64,000 bases of DNA from Akkermansiaceae bacterium (GTDB lineage Bacteria > Verrucomicrobiota > Verrucomicrobiia > Verrucomicrobiales > Akkermansiaceae), in assembly GCA_905182475.1 (NCBI GenBank), contig CAJJBR010000013.1, forward strand, positions 1 through 64,000. Direction: 5' to 3'. Position 1 is the first letter of the stretch; each line of letters begins with the position of its first letter. Both the position numbers and the translations under genes were made by a program. The notes beneath the pieces were generated by a model. It worked only from the letters and a program-made list of their open reading frames with translations, had not been told where the DNA came from and did no database searches. Positions 16,754 to 28,257 of the stretch are shown here, one piece after another.

Positions 16754-17851
16754 AAGGGCACCCACGTCGGAGAAAACCTTGGGTTCGGCATCGAGGATAT
16801 GACCCTTTGCGATGACAAGGCAGGGAACCTGCTCCCGGGTATGGTCGGTTCCGGAATGGTAGGGATCGTTCCCGTGATCCGCGGTAATTACAACCAAGTC
16901 GCCTTCGTTGATTTCCCCAAGAAATCCACCAAGCCAAAGATCGAACTCCCGGAGGCACGAAGCGTATCCCTCTGGATCGCGGCGGTGCCCGTAGAGTGAG
17001 TCAAAATCAACCAGATTCGCGAAGATGAAGTGAGGGCTTTCCCTCTGTTCATCCCAAAGCCTGTCGATCGCTTCCATGCCCTCTTGATTGCTCTTGGTCG
17101 GATGGGATTCGGATACTCCGGAGCCAGCAAAGATATCTGCGATTTTCCCGACTCCGATTACCTCCACACTCTTCCCCTGTAAACGGTTCATGACAGTTTC
17201 ACCGGGAAACAGCGAGTAGTCGTGCCGATTTCCAGTTCTCCAGAAGTCGGTAGAATTACTTCCGAGAAATGGGCGTGCGATCACCCTTCCGATTTTCAAT
17301 CCTCTACGGTCGAGAATTCCCCTCGCGGACCGGCAAAGCTGTTGGAGACGATCGAGCCCGAAAACCTCTTCATGGGCAGCGATCTGCAAAACACTGTCCG
17401 CACTTGTATAGAGAATCGGATGACCTGTCCGGACGTGCTCTTCACCCAGTTCAGCCAGGATTTCGGTACCGGATGCGACCTTGTTCCCGATGAATCTCGT
17501 TCCGGCAAGCGCCGCAAGCTCAGTGATGAGATCTTCGGGAAAGTGCTCAAACGTGGGGAAAGGCTCGGTCACGGGAAATCCCATCAACTCCCAGTGCCCG
17601 GTGGTAGTATCCTTGCCTGCTGACGTTTCGGTCAAACGATAGGCTGAGTATCTATCTTGAATTACTTTAGCCGAATCTTTCCCAAGCAAACCCAACAGTC
17701 CCAACGATTCCAAGTTAGGTAACCGGAAATTTTTAATTCTCTCGTAAAGGTGGCCAAGCGTATTGGCACCAGTATCCCCGTATGCCTCTGCATCAGGCGC
17801 ATGACCACAGCCAACCGAATCCATAACGATGACCAGTGCTCGTTTTATCAT
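16733..17851 (-). CDS. deoB: Phosphopentomutase
   Basis: DeoB interconverts (deoxy)ribose 1- and 5-phosphates in nucleoside salvage. The 372-residue protein has the alkaline-phosphatase superfamily metal sites: VMDSVGCGHAPDA at the N-terminus, GANTLGHL near 30, the KDTTTGHWELMG segment with the phosphorylated threonine near 80, and ITADHGNDPYHSGTDHTRE near 320. All expected motifs are intact, unlike the copy at 11714-12340. It is slightly shorter than the usual 390-400. It lies downstream of the secretin operon behind a strong terminator. Confidence 0.93.
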   Translation of the reverse strand: MIKRALVIVMDSVGCGHAPDAEAYGDTGANTLGHLYERIKNFRLPNLESLGLLGLLGKDSAKVIQDRYSAYRLTETSAGKDTTTGHWELMGFPVTEPFPTFEHFPEDLITELAALAGTRFIGNKVASGTEILAELGEEHVRTGHPILYTSADSVLQIAAHEEVFGLDRLQQLCRSARGILDRRGLKIGRVIARPFLGSNSTDFWRTGNRHDYSLFPGETVMNRLQGKSVEVIGVGKIADIFAGSGVSESHPTKSNQEGMEAIDRLWDEQRESPHFIFANLVDFDSLYGHRRDPEGYASCLREFDLWLGGFLGEINEGDLVVITADHGNDPYHSGTDHTREQVPCLVIAKGHILDAEPKVFSDVGALLERYFV

Positions 17852-17887
17852 GGATCAAACTTCCCACAATGTCGCGATCCGTCCACG

Positions 17888-17918
17888 AAAAAGGGCGGAG
17901 GATATCCCCCGCCCTTTT
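17888..17918 (-). terminator. Rho-independent terminator of the secretin operon
   Basis: On the minus strand a GC stem (agggcggg / cctccgccct type) is followed by a run of five Ts. It lies about 27 bases past the stop codon of the secretin gene and before deoB. A degraded copy is present at 12366-12475. Confidence 0.8.
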
Positions 17919-17944
17919 GTGAATTTTTAAATAACCCGTTGGAA

Positions 17945-20545
<2,601 letters not shown>

Positions 20546-20622
20546 AAGGAACGGTAGCGTTTTGTAGATTTTTAATGAATTTGGAAAGAGCTTTTTCTGA
20601 AAATTTAACTATTTGAGGAGAA

Positions 20623-21714
20623 TCATGGAACTTTGGGGCCGGTAGCACCTTTGAGAATGGTGAAAGTCTCGATTTTCCCGTCTGCCTTGGTGTGTTCGAT
20701 AACGATTGCTTCCGGAGTTACCTCCATGAGTTTGAATGTTTTTTGCTTGGCATCTGGGGGAAGGGAAAAGGAGGTATTTTCCTCAATTTTCATCTCCACC
20801 CCGTCGAGGCCGAGGGCTTCTAGTGTGAGGATCGCAGTGCGGTCGAATTTTGCGAATTTTGCGGCATTACCTTTCCTGAACATCGCCGGGATTTCATAGG
20901 TAGTCCCTACTTTGTTCGATTTCTGGTCTTCAACAGTTACGATAGTGACTTCGACCTCGACTTTGAGCCTCTCGTTCATCTGCGCCCTCTTCTTAGAACC
21001 AATGAACTTGAATCGATTCTGCACCGGGCCTTTCGCGAAGAAAAGTTCACCTGGTTTCACCGGTTTTGCCGCTCCGACTTTGGCTGCCCGGCGGAGGTTG
21101 TCGTTGTATTCGAATGTGAAAGCACCGTTCCCGCTTGGGAAGCCTGGGCGAAGAACCCATTGGACTGCTTCGTCACTAGCGTAGGTGAGTTTTGTGATTA
21201 AGGGCGGGTAATCGCGGTCATCGCTGGGATCTGTTTTCGCGTTGTATTCGTCGAGATTAGAGAAACCGTCTTCGTCCGCATCGCGCTGCGGTGAATCGCC
21301 GAAACCAGGGTCGATCCGGTTGTCGATCCGGTTGTCGATCCGGTTGTCGATCCACCATTGGTTCGGAATTGGCGGGTGGACGGGTTCCACACTTGGATCC
21401 GCAAGATCGACGGGATTGTTTGGATTGTTTTTGTTAACGAAAAGCGGGACTCCGGTGAACAGGTCAACGGGGCGACCGTCATCCTCACCTTTAAGCCACT
21501 CCCTTTTGAGCTGGAAGGAGGACTTTGCGGTGGCAACACGATCCGCTCCTTTCACGGAAGGATCGCTTTTCGGAGGAGTTGGTCCCGTAGGAGTGCCGCC
21601 AAAGTCATCAGGGACTGCGCCAACTTTCTGCCAACCGAACCAGGCTAGCCCTATGGCTGCAACTGCGCCGACGCCGATAGCTGCTTTTTCGTAATTCTCT
21701 GAAATCCAAGACAT
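20623..21714 (-). CDS. Inner-membrane-anchored protein in PilP position, Amuc_1099-like
   Basis: The 363-residue protein has one N-terminal membrane segment (about 11-28, IGVGAVAAIGLAWFGW), a periplasmic linker, a repeat IDNRIDNRIDNRID near 122-135, and a calcium-type DADEDGFSNLDEY motif near 145. Its beta-rich C-terminal half ends in FKLMEVTPEAIVIEH near 335. Such a short C-terminal beta domain after a linker recalls PilP/GspC proteins that contact the secretin, but I see no firm PilP motif. Position between the PilO-like and secretin genes supports that role. Assignment rests mainly on synteny with Akkermansia. Confidence 0.75.
   Translation of the reverse strand: MSWISENYEKAAIGVGAVAAIGLAWFGWQKVGAVPDDFGGTPTGPTPPKSDPSVKGADRVATAKSSFQLKREWLKGEDDGRPVDLFTGVPLFVNKNNPNNPVDLADPSVEPVHPPIPNQWWIDNRIDNRIDNRIDPGFGDSPQRDADEDGFSNLDEYNAKTDPSDDRDYPPLITKLTYASDEAVQWVLRPGFPSGNGAFTFEYNDNLRRAAKVGAAKPVKPGELFFAKGPVQNRFKFIGSKKRAQMNERLKVEVEVTIVTVEDQKSNKVGTTYEIPAMFRKGNAAKFAKFDRTAILTLEALGLDGVEMKIEENTSFSLPPDAKQKTFKLMEVTPEAIVIEHTKADGKIETFTILKGATGPKVP
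21311..21353. repeat. 12-bp tandem repeat inside the PilP-position gene
   Basis: Three exact copies of tcgatccggttg plus seven bases of a fourth. It encodes the I-D-N-R tetrapeptide repeat on the minus strand. Confidence 0.9.
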
Positions 21715-21739
21715 GGGTAAAATTGAGTTGGGAAAGGGT

Positions 21740-22726
21740 TTAGGGTTTAGGGAGTTCCTTGGCGGCCAGGAACATCGTCAGATCAAATCTGATGAAGACG
21801 ATAATTTCTTCGCTACCGAGCACTTGGGCAAGGATGCGGCCGGAATCGGCAGAATCGACAGGCTCTACCACGATAGCTTCTTCCTCTTCGGCGGGCACCT
21901 CTTCCTCAACACCAGGAAGCACAAAAGGACTACCGAATTGATCGTCCACAGCAGCAGCTGCGGCAGGCTCGAGAGCGGAGGCAGTTTCAAACTTTGCATC
22001 GGAAACTTGCGGCGGATCGTCGCGTTCGTTTTCCACCTTCATGCAGCGCACGATGTAGTAGTATGGCTCTGTCTTCCCAAGGGAACTCACGAATTCACGG
22101 ATGGAAGACTCGGATCCTTTGAATGCGACTTCGTAGCCGAATTGGCGGATCACATCCTTAGAACCAATATCCGGTTCTGCGTCATTTTCTTCTGGGATTC
22201 CCTCGCGGAAAACGTTCAGAAGTTCACTTGGTCGACTCTCGGCGAGTTGCAAGAGTGCATGCTTCACACCTTCGAGTTGGTAATTGAGAACGCCGGTCGC
22301 CTTTTCCTTAGCGAGATCGTATACGTAGTGCTCGAAGCCCATCAAGAAACCTTCGGGAATCTTACAGCCAGCAGCTTCCAATGCATCTGTGACTTCATTG
22401 TTCGCTTGTTTTAGTGATGCGGTGAAATCCTGCGGGGAAACGTTTTTAAGATCACCCGGCCTGTAGCCATCAAAAAGAGTTCTCAGGTCTTCGATTGCCA
22501 CACCGTATTCAGTCAGAGCCTTGCTCTTTCCATTTCTCAGATCTGCCTTGGGATAGAGCGGGATGTTTTCTGCCTTTTGAACAGCTTGGTAGGACTCGTC
22601 GAAAGAAGATTTGGCTTCTTCATATTTCTTCGCTCCCTGGGAGCCGACGAAATACAAGGCTCCACAAATTACCAAGGTAATCGCGGCAAGGGTGGCGACG
22701 AAGGGGTTGCTTTTGATCCAATTCAT
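21740..22726 (-). CDS. Amuc_1100-like, PilO-type inner membrane protein
   Basis: The 328-residue protein has one N-terminal membrane helix (about 9-28), a coiled-coil-prone stretch to about 70, then alpha/beta periplasmic domains. The segment YEVAFKGSESSIREFVSSL near 198 followed by VRCMKVENER matches, by recall, the LEIAFQGDRESV and IRIRNER segments of Akkermansia Amuc_1100. The C-terminus is Pro/Ala/Glu-rich. Amuc_1100 is known as a pili-associated TLR2-active protein with PilO-like folds. Here it follows the PilM-like gene and precedes the PilP-position gene, as in pilMNOP. Confidence 0.85.
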   Translation of the reverse strand: MNWIKSNPFVATLAAITLVICGALYFVGSQGAKKYEEAKSSFDESYQAVQKAENIPLYPKADLRNGKSKALTEYGVAIEDLRTLFDGYRPGDLKNVSPQDFTASLKQANNEVTDALEAAGCKIPEGFLMGFEHYVYDLAKEKATGVLNYQLEGVKHALLQLAESRPSELLNVFREGIPEENDAEPDIGSKDVIRQFGYEVAFKGSESSIREFVSSLGKTEPYYYIVRCMKVENERDDPPQVSDAKFETASALEPAAAAAVDDQFGSPFVLPGVEEEVPAEEEEAIVVEPVDSADSGRILAQVLGSEEIIVFIRFDLTMFLAAKELPKP

Positions 22727-22755
22727 AATGGGATTTCAGAAAAAGGGGTTGAAAA

Positions 22756-24609
22756 TTATTTTACCGCGACAGGTCTAGCCAACGGCAGGCTGAGTTGGAA
22801 CGGAAATCCAAGATCGCCCTCTTCCCCGGTGAGACTCACTTTAAGGATTTGGTCGTCGCTCAATTCGATCAGTTTACCGTTCTTTCCGGGAACACGGAAA
22901 CTGAAGGACTTGGTATTATCGCGGAGTTGTTTCACCAGATCCGAAACGACGTTCTGACTCCGGGAATTCTCACGCCAAAAGCCCTTGATCAAGATCGCAT
23001 TGGCAACTGCAGCAGGTTGCTGTGGTTTCTGATTTTTCCCTTTCCCTTTTCTTTTTCCTTTTCCCTTGTTCGGAGCTTTGTCGGCTGGAGGATTTTCGAT
23101 GGCACTTTTTTTACTACTCTCGAATCCCGGGCTCACCACCTGTTTGACACCACCGCCGGAAGCATCGGCAGAGAGTGGGTCGAAACCATAGAGCGGACTC
23201 ATTTCGATCATCCAGACAGAGTCGCTGGCAAATGCGCCGCTAAGTTCACCCATGAGGTCGAACCAGAAAGCGTGGTCGGATTCGAGTGCCGTGTAGGAGT
23301 TTGCGATTGCGGAAAACTTGGCTTCCTTATTTAGGAGACTGCGATTTTGCATTTCCACAGGAGTCAGGCTTTCCTGGGTCTCGGCCATCTTCCTGGCTTC
23401 CTCGCCGGCATCACCAGCAGCCTTATTCTGGAACAAGGCCCAAATTCCGAAACCAACGACCAGAACAGCAGCGGCGGCAATCAGAAACGGTTTGCGGCGG
23501 TCTGCGGCGCGTGTCACTTCGACAGCTGCCGGGACAAGATCGATGTTGATAATGGACTTACCGATTCCACGGAGACCGAGACCGATCAATTCGCCCATGG
23601 TATGCGCTTCGCGCTGGAGCATTTCCGTATCCATGCCCTTGCCGATTGCGACGTTTGTGAGCGGATTGAAATACTCTACCGGCATGTTGAGCTTTTCGTT
23701 GAAAAACTCGAGGGTGTAAGGAAGGTTCGCCCCACCGCCTGCTAGCAGAACCTTGGTAGGTGCGCTGCCACCGTGCTGGCTGCGGTAGTAATTGGTCGTC
23801 CGCGCGATTTCCGCAGGGAGCCGGGACAGTGCATTGCGGATCACCATCGCCAGAGCGGCCAGTGACTCGTCCATTGTTTCCGTGTGGCCCCCGCCAAGAG
23901 CGACCAAACCGTTGGTGATCTTCTGGTGTTCGGCATCTGGGAAGGAAATGTTGTATTCCTTGGCAATCGCGGCACTGATCGAAGCACCGCCAATGGCTAC
24001 GCTACGGGTAAAAAATCGTTTACCTTCTACATAGAGAAGATTGCTAGTCTTTGCTCCGACATCGATAATAAGGGTCGGCTCCTCAGGAGTGCCGTATGCT
24101 GCACGGTATGCGTTGAAAAGAGCCATCGGGGCAACGTCCACTTCTGCGGTCGACATGCCAGATTGATTCACCGTATCGTCGATTTCATCGAGGGCATCTC
24201 CCTTGATTGCTGCGATCACGACCTCCTTGTCATCCCCGCCTTCGATGAGTTCGTAGTCCCATACAACTTCGTTGATCGGGAACGGGACGTGCTGCTGAGC
24301 CTCGAAGGTAACGAGTTGCTCGATATTGTCATTCTGGATGGGCGGAAGCTTGACAAAGCGCGTGAAGACCGACTGCCCTGAAATCGCATAGCGAACCTTC
24401 GATTTCGAAACCTTGAGTTTGGCCACGAGATCCTCGAGAGCTAAGCGAATTTGCGCCTCACGAGAGGCATCCATTGCTGGATCTGCAATGATTGTTTCGA
24501 CCTCATACCCTTTAAGGATCAGGCCTCCGCTCTTCGATGTCTCGAAGACGGCCATTCCGATGCGTTGAGAGCCAATGTTAAGGGCGACGGTAGTCTGGGT
24601 ATCTGCCAT
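22756..24609 (-). CDS. PilM-like actin-fold ATPase fused to a PilN-like domain (Amuc_1101-like)
   Basis: Residues 1 to about 350 are PilM-like: TVALNIGSQRIGMAVF at the N-terminus, VKLPPIQNDNIEQLVTFEAQQHVPFP near 90, IIDVGAKTSNLLYVEG near 177 and the adenosine motif LLAGGGANLP near 295. At about 355 the sequence changes to INIDLVPAAVE followed by a membrane helix (about 373-391). The helix leads into a periplasmic part with VWMIEMSPL near 460, the layout of PilN. A Lys/Gly-rich linker lies near 511-527. In other bacteria PilM and PilN are separate partners joined by the PilN N-terminal INLL peptide, so the fusion is notable. Confidence 0.85.
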   Translation of the reverse strand: MADTQTTVALNIGSQRIGMAVFETSKSGGLILKGYEVETIIADPAMDASREAQIRLALEDLVAKLKVSKSKVRYAISGQSVFTRFVKLPPIQNDNIEQLVTFEAQQHVPFPINEVVWDYELIEGGDDKEVVIAAIKGDALDEIDDTVNQSGMSTAEVDVAPMALFNAYRAAYGTPEEPTLIIDVGAKTSNLLYVEGKRFFTRSVAIGGASISAAIAKEYNISFPDAEHQKITNGLVALGGGHTETMDESLAALAMVIRNALSRLPAEIARTTNYYRSQHGGSAPTKVLLAGGGANLPYTLEFFNEKLNMPVEYFNPLTNVAIGKGMDTEMLQREAHTMGELIGLGLRGIGKSIINIDLVPAAVEVTRAADRRKPFLIAAAAVLVVGFGIWALFQNKAAGDAGEEARKMAETQESLTPVEMQNRSLLNKEAKFSAIANSYTALESDHAFWFDLMGELSGAFASDSVWMIEMSPLYGFDPLSADASGGGVKQVVSPGFESSKKSAIENPPADKAPNKGKGKRKGKGKNQKPQQPAAVANAILIKGFWRENSRSQNVVSDLVKQLRDNTKSFSFRVPGKNGKLIELSDDQILKVSLTGEEGDLGFPFQLSLPLARPVAVK

Positions 24610-24691
24610 GGTGTGGGGCGATCAGTGAAGCGTTTAAAAAGTGGAATGGGAAAAGAGCGGACGAGAGGAGGCCGAACGGGAAAACGCCCGA

Positions 24692-25318
24692 TTAGCGGCG
24701 TTCCTTGAGGATTTCCGCGTAGCGATCCCACCACATGTGTGCGAAGACGGTTTCGCTTTTATCGAGAAGAGGCACGCTGTCGCTACGTGAGATTTTATTG
24801 GAGGCGGTGTTCCACCAGCCAGGCTTTTCCTTATTCGACTTCTCGGCGACCTTCGCTCCGTTCACTAGGATCTCATAGCCGACGAGGTGAACGGCTTTCT
24901 TGCCGGCACGATCGGAGCCGGTGAGACGCTTTACCGAAGCCGGCGAAAGGTAGACGGAAGTGAAAAGTTCCTCACCGAGAGGGATGTTCACATAGGTGAT
25001 GTCCTTAGTGAGGAGAAGGAAGGCACCCTTCTTGTCGGGATGTTCGACCGCGACATACCATTTCACAAGAATTCGCTCGGCCGTTTTCGAAGGCGGCTCG
25101 GGCGACATTTTCACCTTGAAGGATGCCTCGATCTCAAGCCATTCCTTAGGCTTAAATGCCTTCTGCTTTCCACCGCCGAACTCGGGCGAGCGCAGATCAT
25201 CAAACTCGGGTTTATCTGCATCCACTTTATATTTTTGGGCGTTCGCCAGCGGCGCGGAGAAAACTCCGAGCGCGGCGAAGGTGAATGCGGAGATAATGGT
25301 AAGTTGGATTGTTCTCAT
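24692..25318 (-). CDS. Exported Amuc_1102-like protein, first gene of the pilus-like operon
   Basis: The 208-residue product has a signal peptide (MRTIQLTIISAFTFAALGVFSAPLANA). Its beta-rich body includes EWLEIEASFKVK near 60, ILVKWYVAVEHPDKKG near 85, then LVGYEILVNG near 145. It ends with an aromatic helix (FAHMWWDRYAEIL). No catalytic motif is seen. Its place ahead of the PilM-like gene and its size fit Amuc_1102 of Akkermansia; function unknown. It is divergent from aroD, with about 145 bases that should hold the operon promoter. Confidence 0.75.
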   Translation of the reverse strand: MRTIQLTIISAFTFAALGVFSAPLANAQKYKVDADKPEFDDLRSPEFGGGKQKAFKPKEWLEIEASFKVKMSPEPPSKTAERILVKWYVAVEHPDKKGAFLLLTKDITYVNIPLGEELFTSVYLSPASVKRLTGSDRAGKKAVHLVGYEILVNGAKVAEKSNKEKPGWWNTASNKISRSDSVPLLDKSETVFAHMWWDRYAEILKERR

Positions 25319-25464
25319 GTGGCTGGAATTTCATTACAAACTAGGGAATCGGGGGGCGGGTTGACCAGATAAAAGGATGAAAGATTGCAACTTTTTCTCC
25401 GGGGAAGCGTCACAGTCTGCACAAGCGATTGACGAAATCCTCTCCGCCACCCATCACTAGACTC

Positions 25465-26178
25465 ATGCCCCGCCCGCAATTCACCTTTCCAAATCCTACT
25501 GCCCTAGTAGTTGGCAGCTTTGGCGATGCCGAATCGCTCGCCTCGGCAACCCCGGAATCCCTTGCGGATCAATGCGATATCGCCGAGGTCAGACTCGATC
25601 TATTCCACACTGAATTTTCCACCCAAGGCACCAGACTTTGGCAACACCTAACCCAATTCCCCCTACTCTTCACGGCGCGGTGTCACTCGGAGGGTTCCCC
25701 CTTCGATCTTGATTCAGAAACACGCGAAGAACTTATCAGGGCGGCACTGCCGGATGCTGCGATCATCGATATCGAGGCTAGGAACGCCGACTCCATGTCC
25801 GAACTCATCTCTGAAATTTCCTCACAAGGCGTGCCTTGGATCGCCTCCTACCATGATTTCGGGAAGCTTCCCCCACCCGAAGAGCTCGCCGCCAACGCAA
25901 GAAACGCGAAACAAGCAGGGGCAAGCGCGTTCAAGGCCGCCGCGCAACTGCGGACGATGGATGACCTAACAGCACTTGCTCATTTCCAAATCAGCGACCA
26001 AGGCATCCCCCTTTCCACCATGGGGATGGGTGCCCTCGCCCCGGTTTCCCGCCTCCTCTGTGCCCAAGCCGGTAGTGTTCTGAACTACGGTTTCATTGGG
26101 AAAAAAGCTACCGCCCCCGGCCAATGGTCCGCCCGCCAGTTACGCGAAAGTATCCGCTCTCTCAGTCCTCTTACCTGA
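25465..26178 (+). CDS. aroD: 3-dehydroquinate dehydratase, type I
   Basis: AroD makes 3-dehydroshikimate in the shikimate pathway. The 237-residue product has the type I pattern: VRLDLF near 40 (binding), the SYHDFGKLP segment near 130 with the catalytic histidine, and FKAAAQLRTMDD near 155 with the Schiff-base lysine. It ends with the STMGMGALAPVSRLL region. The ATG at 25465 fits the family start; an upstream start adds only repeat-like residues. aroE follows after 13 bases, so they form a two-gene operon. Confidence 0.92.
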   Translation: MPRPQFTFPNPTALVVGSFGDAESLASATPESLADQCDIAEVRLDLFHTEFSTQGTRLWQHLTQFPLLFTARCHSEGSPFDLDSETREELIRAALPDAAIIDIEARNADSMSELISEISSQGVPWIASYHDFGKLPPPEELAANARNAKQAGASAFKAAAQLRTMDDLTALAHFQISDQGIPLSTMGMGALAPVSRLLCAQAGSVLNYGFIGKKATAPGQWSARQLRESIRSLSPLT

Positions 26179-26191
26179 CACATTTCCACCG

Positions 26192-27079
26192 ATGAATCCC
26201 GTTTATACCATAGCAACGCTCGAACAGGCAGCCAACGCCGATCTTCCCGCAAAACTCGCGGTTCTCGGCTACCCCGTCGCCCATTCCGCCTCCCCGGAGC
26301 TCCATCAACCCGCACTCGATGCCTTTGGAATCGGGTGTTCCTACATCCGCCTGGAGGTCGAACCGGGACGTCTGCCCCAAGCCTTCCAAAAAATGAGGGA
26401 ACTCGGTTTCATAGGTTGCAACGTTACCGTGCCCCACAAGTTCGAGGCTCTGGACAACTGTGATGAAGTAGCAGAAGAAGCGCGTATCCTCGGAGCGGTA
26501 AACACGGTCGTATTTGGCGAAAACGGAAGCCGTGGATACAATACGGATGGTCCGGGCATCATGCAGGCTGTTTCGGGCGCATTCGGCCTGAATCTCGGAA
26601 AAACCCACACACTCATCCTTGGTGCGGGCGGTGGAGCCGGTCAGGCGATCGCCACCCAATGCGCATTGGCAAAACCAGAACAACTTACCCTTGTGAACCG
26701 CAGCCTCGATAAGATCGTGGCTCTCGCAAGACGCCTCGAACGCATCTCCCCAGAAACGGATATCTTCACCCTGGATTTCGATGATCCAGGATTTGAAGGT
26801 GCCTGCCACGATGCGGAGTTACTTATCCAAACCACCTCACTTGGACTGAAATCGACGGATCCACAGGTGATTCCCGACGCCTGTTTTCTCCCACACCATT
26901 GTGCTTACGACACCATTTACCAGCCACCGGAAACGCCATTCCTTGCCTCTGCCCGCAGAGCAGGATGCCATACCGACAACGGCCTCAGCCTTTTGATTCA
27001 TCAAGGTGCAATCGCGTTCCAGCACTGGTTCCCCGGTACCGATCCCCTGCCCTACATGCGCAAGGCGATGAGCCTGTAG
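26192..27079 (+). CDS. aroE: Shikimate dehydrogenase
   Basis: The 295-residue enzyme reduces 3-dehydroshikimate to shikimate with NADPH. Motifs: GYPVAHSASPELHQPAL near 27-43 (substrate serines), GCNVTVPHKFEAL near 74 with the catalytic lysine, GYNTDGPG near 112, the Rossmann LILGAGGGAGQAIA near 135, NRSLDK near 165 and DNGLSLLIHQG near 270. The ATG at 26192 is used because it leads into the conserved N-terminus, and the upstream frame overlaps aroD. It is convergent with the membrane-protein pair that follows. Confidence 0.94.
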   Translation: MNPVYTIATLEQAANADLPAKLAVLGYPVAHSASPELHQPALDAFGIGCSYIRLEVEPGRLPQAFQKMRELGFIGCNVTVPHKFEALDNCDEVAEEARILGAVNTVVFGENGSRGYNTDGPGIMQAVSGAFGLNLGKTHTLILGAGGGAGQAIATQCALAKPEQLTLVNRSLDKIVALARRLERISPETDIFTLDFDDPGFEGACHDAELLIQTTSLGLKSTDPQVIPDACFLPHHCAYDTIYQPPETPFLASARRAGCHTDNGLSLLIHQGAIAFQHWFPGTDPLPYMRKAMSL

Positions 27080-27096
27080 TCGATACTACTTACCGG

Positions 27097-28257
27097 TTAG
27101 TTCCCGAAAAGGTCGTCCTTGAGTTCTTCCAGATCGTAGCCGATTTCCTCACTATCAATCCAGTGGCATGCGATGACTTTTTCCAGGATAAAAGCTCGCT
27201 TGCCTCCGAATTCAGTGCGTTTCACCCGGACATGAAGGCGGATCTCGCTAGTCGATTCAAGGGGCGGCATGGTTTGTCCGAAAGGCCGTTTACCATCGGC
27301 CCGGCCTGTCAAGGCGGCACGAATCAGGAGTCCTTCATCACTCTGCCTGTCGATCACAAAATCCGGGGAATCCATTCCAGCTTCATCAGCCTTACCGAAC
27401 ACTGGGGCGAACATCGTGAAGATGATGCGCGAGCCAATCCGCTCCGAATCTGATTCAGAAAGTTTCTGACGAGCACGCAGACGGAATTCTGCCTCAGCCG
27501 AGCCTTCACCAGCTAGGAAAAGAGTCCAAGGATACTGGCTATACTGGCTGAAATGGTTCCAATCCAACCGCCAAGTCCCGGAATCCCTACGGAATATCGC
27601 ATCGAATTCCACTCCGTCCTTTTCCTTCCAGCGAGTGAGAAGCATCCACGTCTCCCCCACCTTGATGACTTCCTGACCGGTGCGTTGCAGATTATTGACA
27701 TCGACCTTGGGAAATGGATTAAAACGATAGAAAATCGCCATTTTTCCAGCAGTTTCGATCGGATTGACAACAAACTGGTTACGCCCCTCGGGAGTTCCTG
27801 CGGAAAGGAACCCACCGAGCGCACGGTGGCAATCCGGAAGAGCCTTATTGAGCAGCGCGATATTTTCGTCCGCAAGTGTTCCCTTCGTCATCCGTAAAGC
27901 GACCAGTTCTAGGTTCTCCTTTTCTGTGGTAGTCTTCGTGTAATGGTGCCGAAGCCACACGGCCAAAAGCATCAGGAAAGTCCAGACGATGACAATTTTC
28001 ATCATCACGCTCCCCTTACGTGTTTTTTTCACGGCGCGGCGCCCATCTTCCTCGACCATCGCCTCAGGTTGTTTCGAAAACGCCTTTTGATCTGGATTGG
28101 TATCCTTTTCCGGTTTTTTCCTGGCAGGCCATACAACCGTTCTAGGTGTCTTTTCACAAACACCGCAGACCCGAGCTTCGTCGTATCCAAATGCAGCCTC
28201 AAAGAGAGAGCCGCATCTACCGCAGTGGTACCAAACCTGTTTCGTAGACTTTGTCAT
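27097..28257 (-). CDS. Zinc-ribbon membrane protein, paralogue of its upstream neighbour
   Basis: The 386-residue protein starts with a zinc ribbon (Cys12, Cys15, Cys31, Cys34: HCGRCG and VCGVCEK), then a basic linker. One membrane helix follows near 87-103 (IVIVWTFLMLLAVWL) and then a roughly 280-residue extracytoplasmic domain. The segment FRRDSGTWRLDWNHFSQYS near 230 resembles FRKEGDGLKLDWKATVGYG in the adjacent gene, so the two are paralogues. Its ATG overlaps the upstream stop (ATGA). I do not recognise a characterised family. Confidence 0.7.
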   Translation of the reverse strand: MTKSTKQVWYHCGRCGSLFEAAFGYDEARVCGVCEKTPRTVVWPARKKPEKDTNPDQKAFSKQPEAMVEEDGRRAVKKTRKGSVMMKIVIVWTFLMLLAVWLRHHYTKTTTEKENLELVALRMTKGTLADENIALLNKALPDCHRALGGFLSAGTPEGRNQFVVNPIETAGKMAIFYRFNPFPKVDVNNLQRTGQEVIKVGETWMLLTRWKEKDGVEFDAIFRRDSGTWRLDWNHFSQYSQYPWTLFLAGEGSAEAEFRLRARQKLSESDSERIGSRIIFTMFAPVFGKADEAGMDSPDFVIDRQSDEGLLIRAALTGRADGKRPFGQTMPPLESTSEIRLHVRVKRTEFGGKRAFILEKVIACHWIDSEEIGYDLEELKDDLFGN

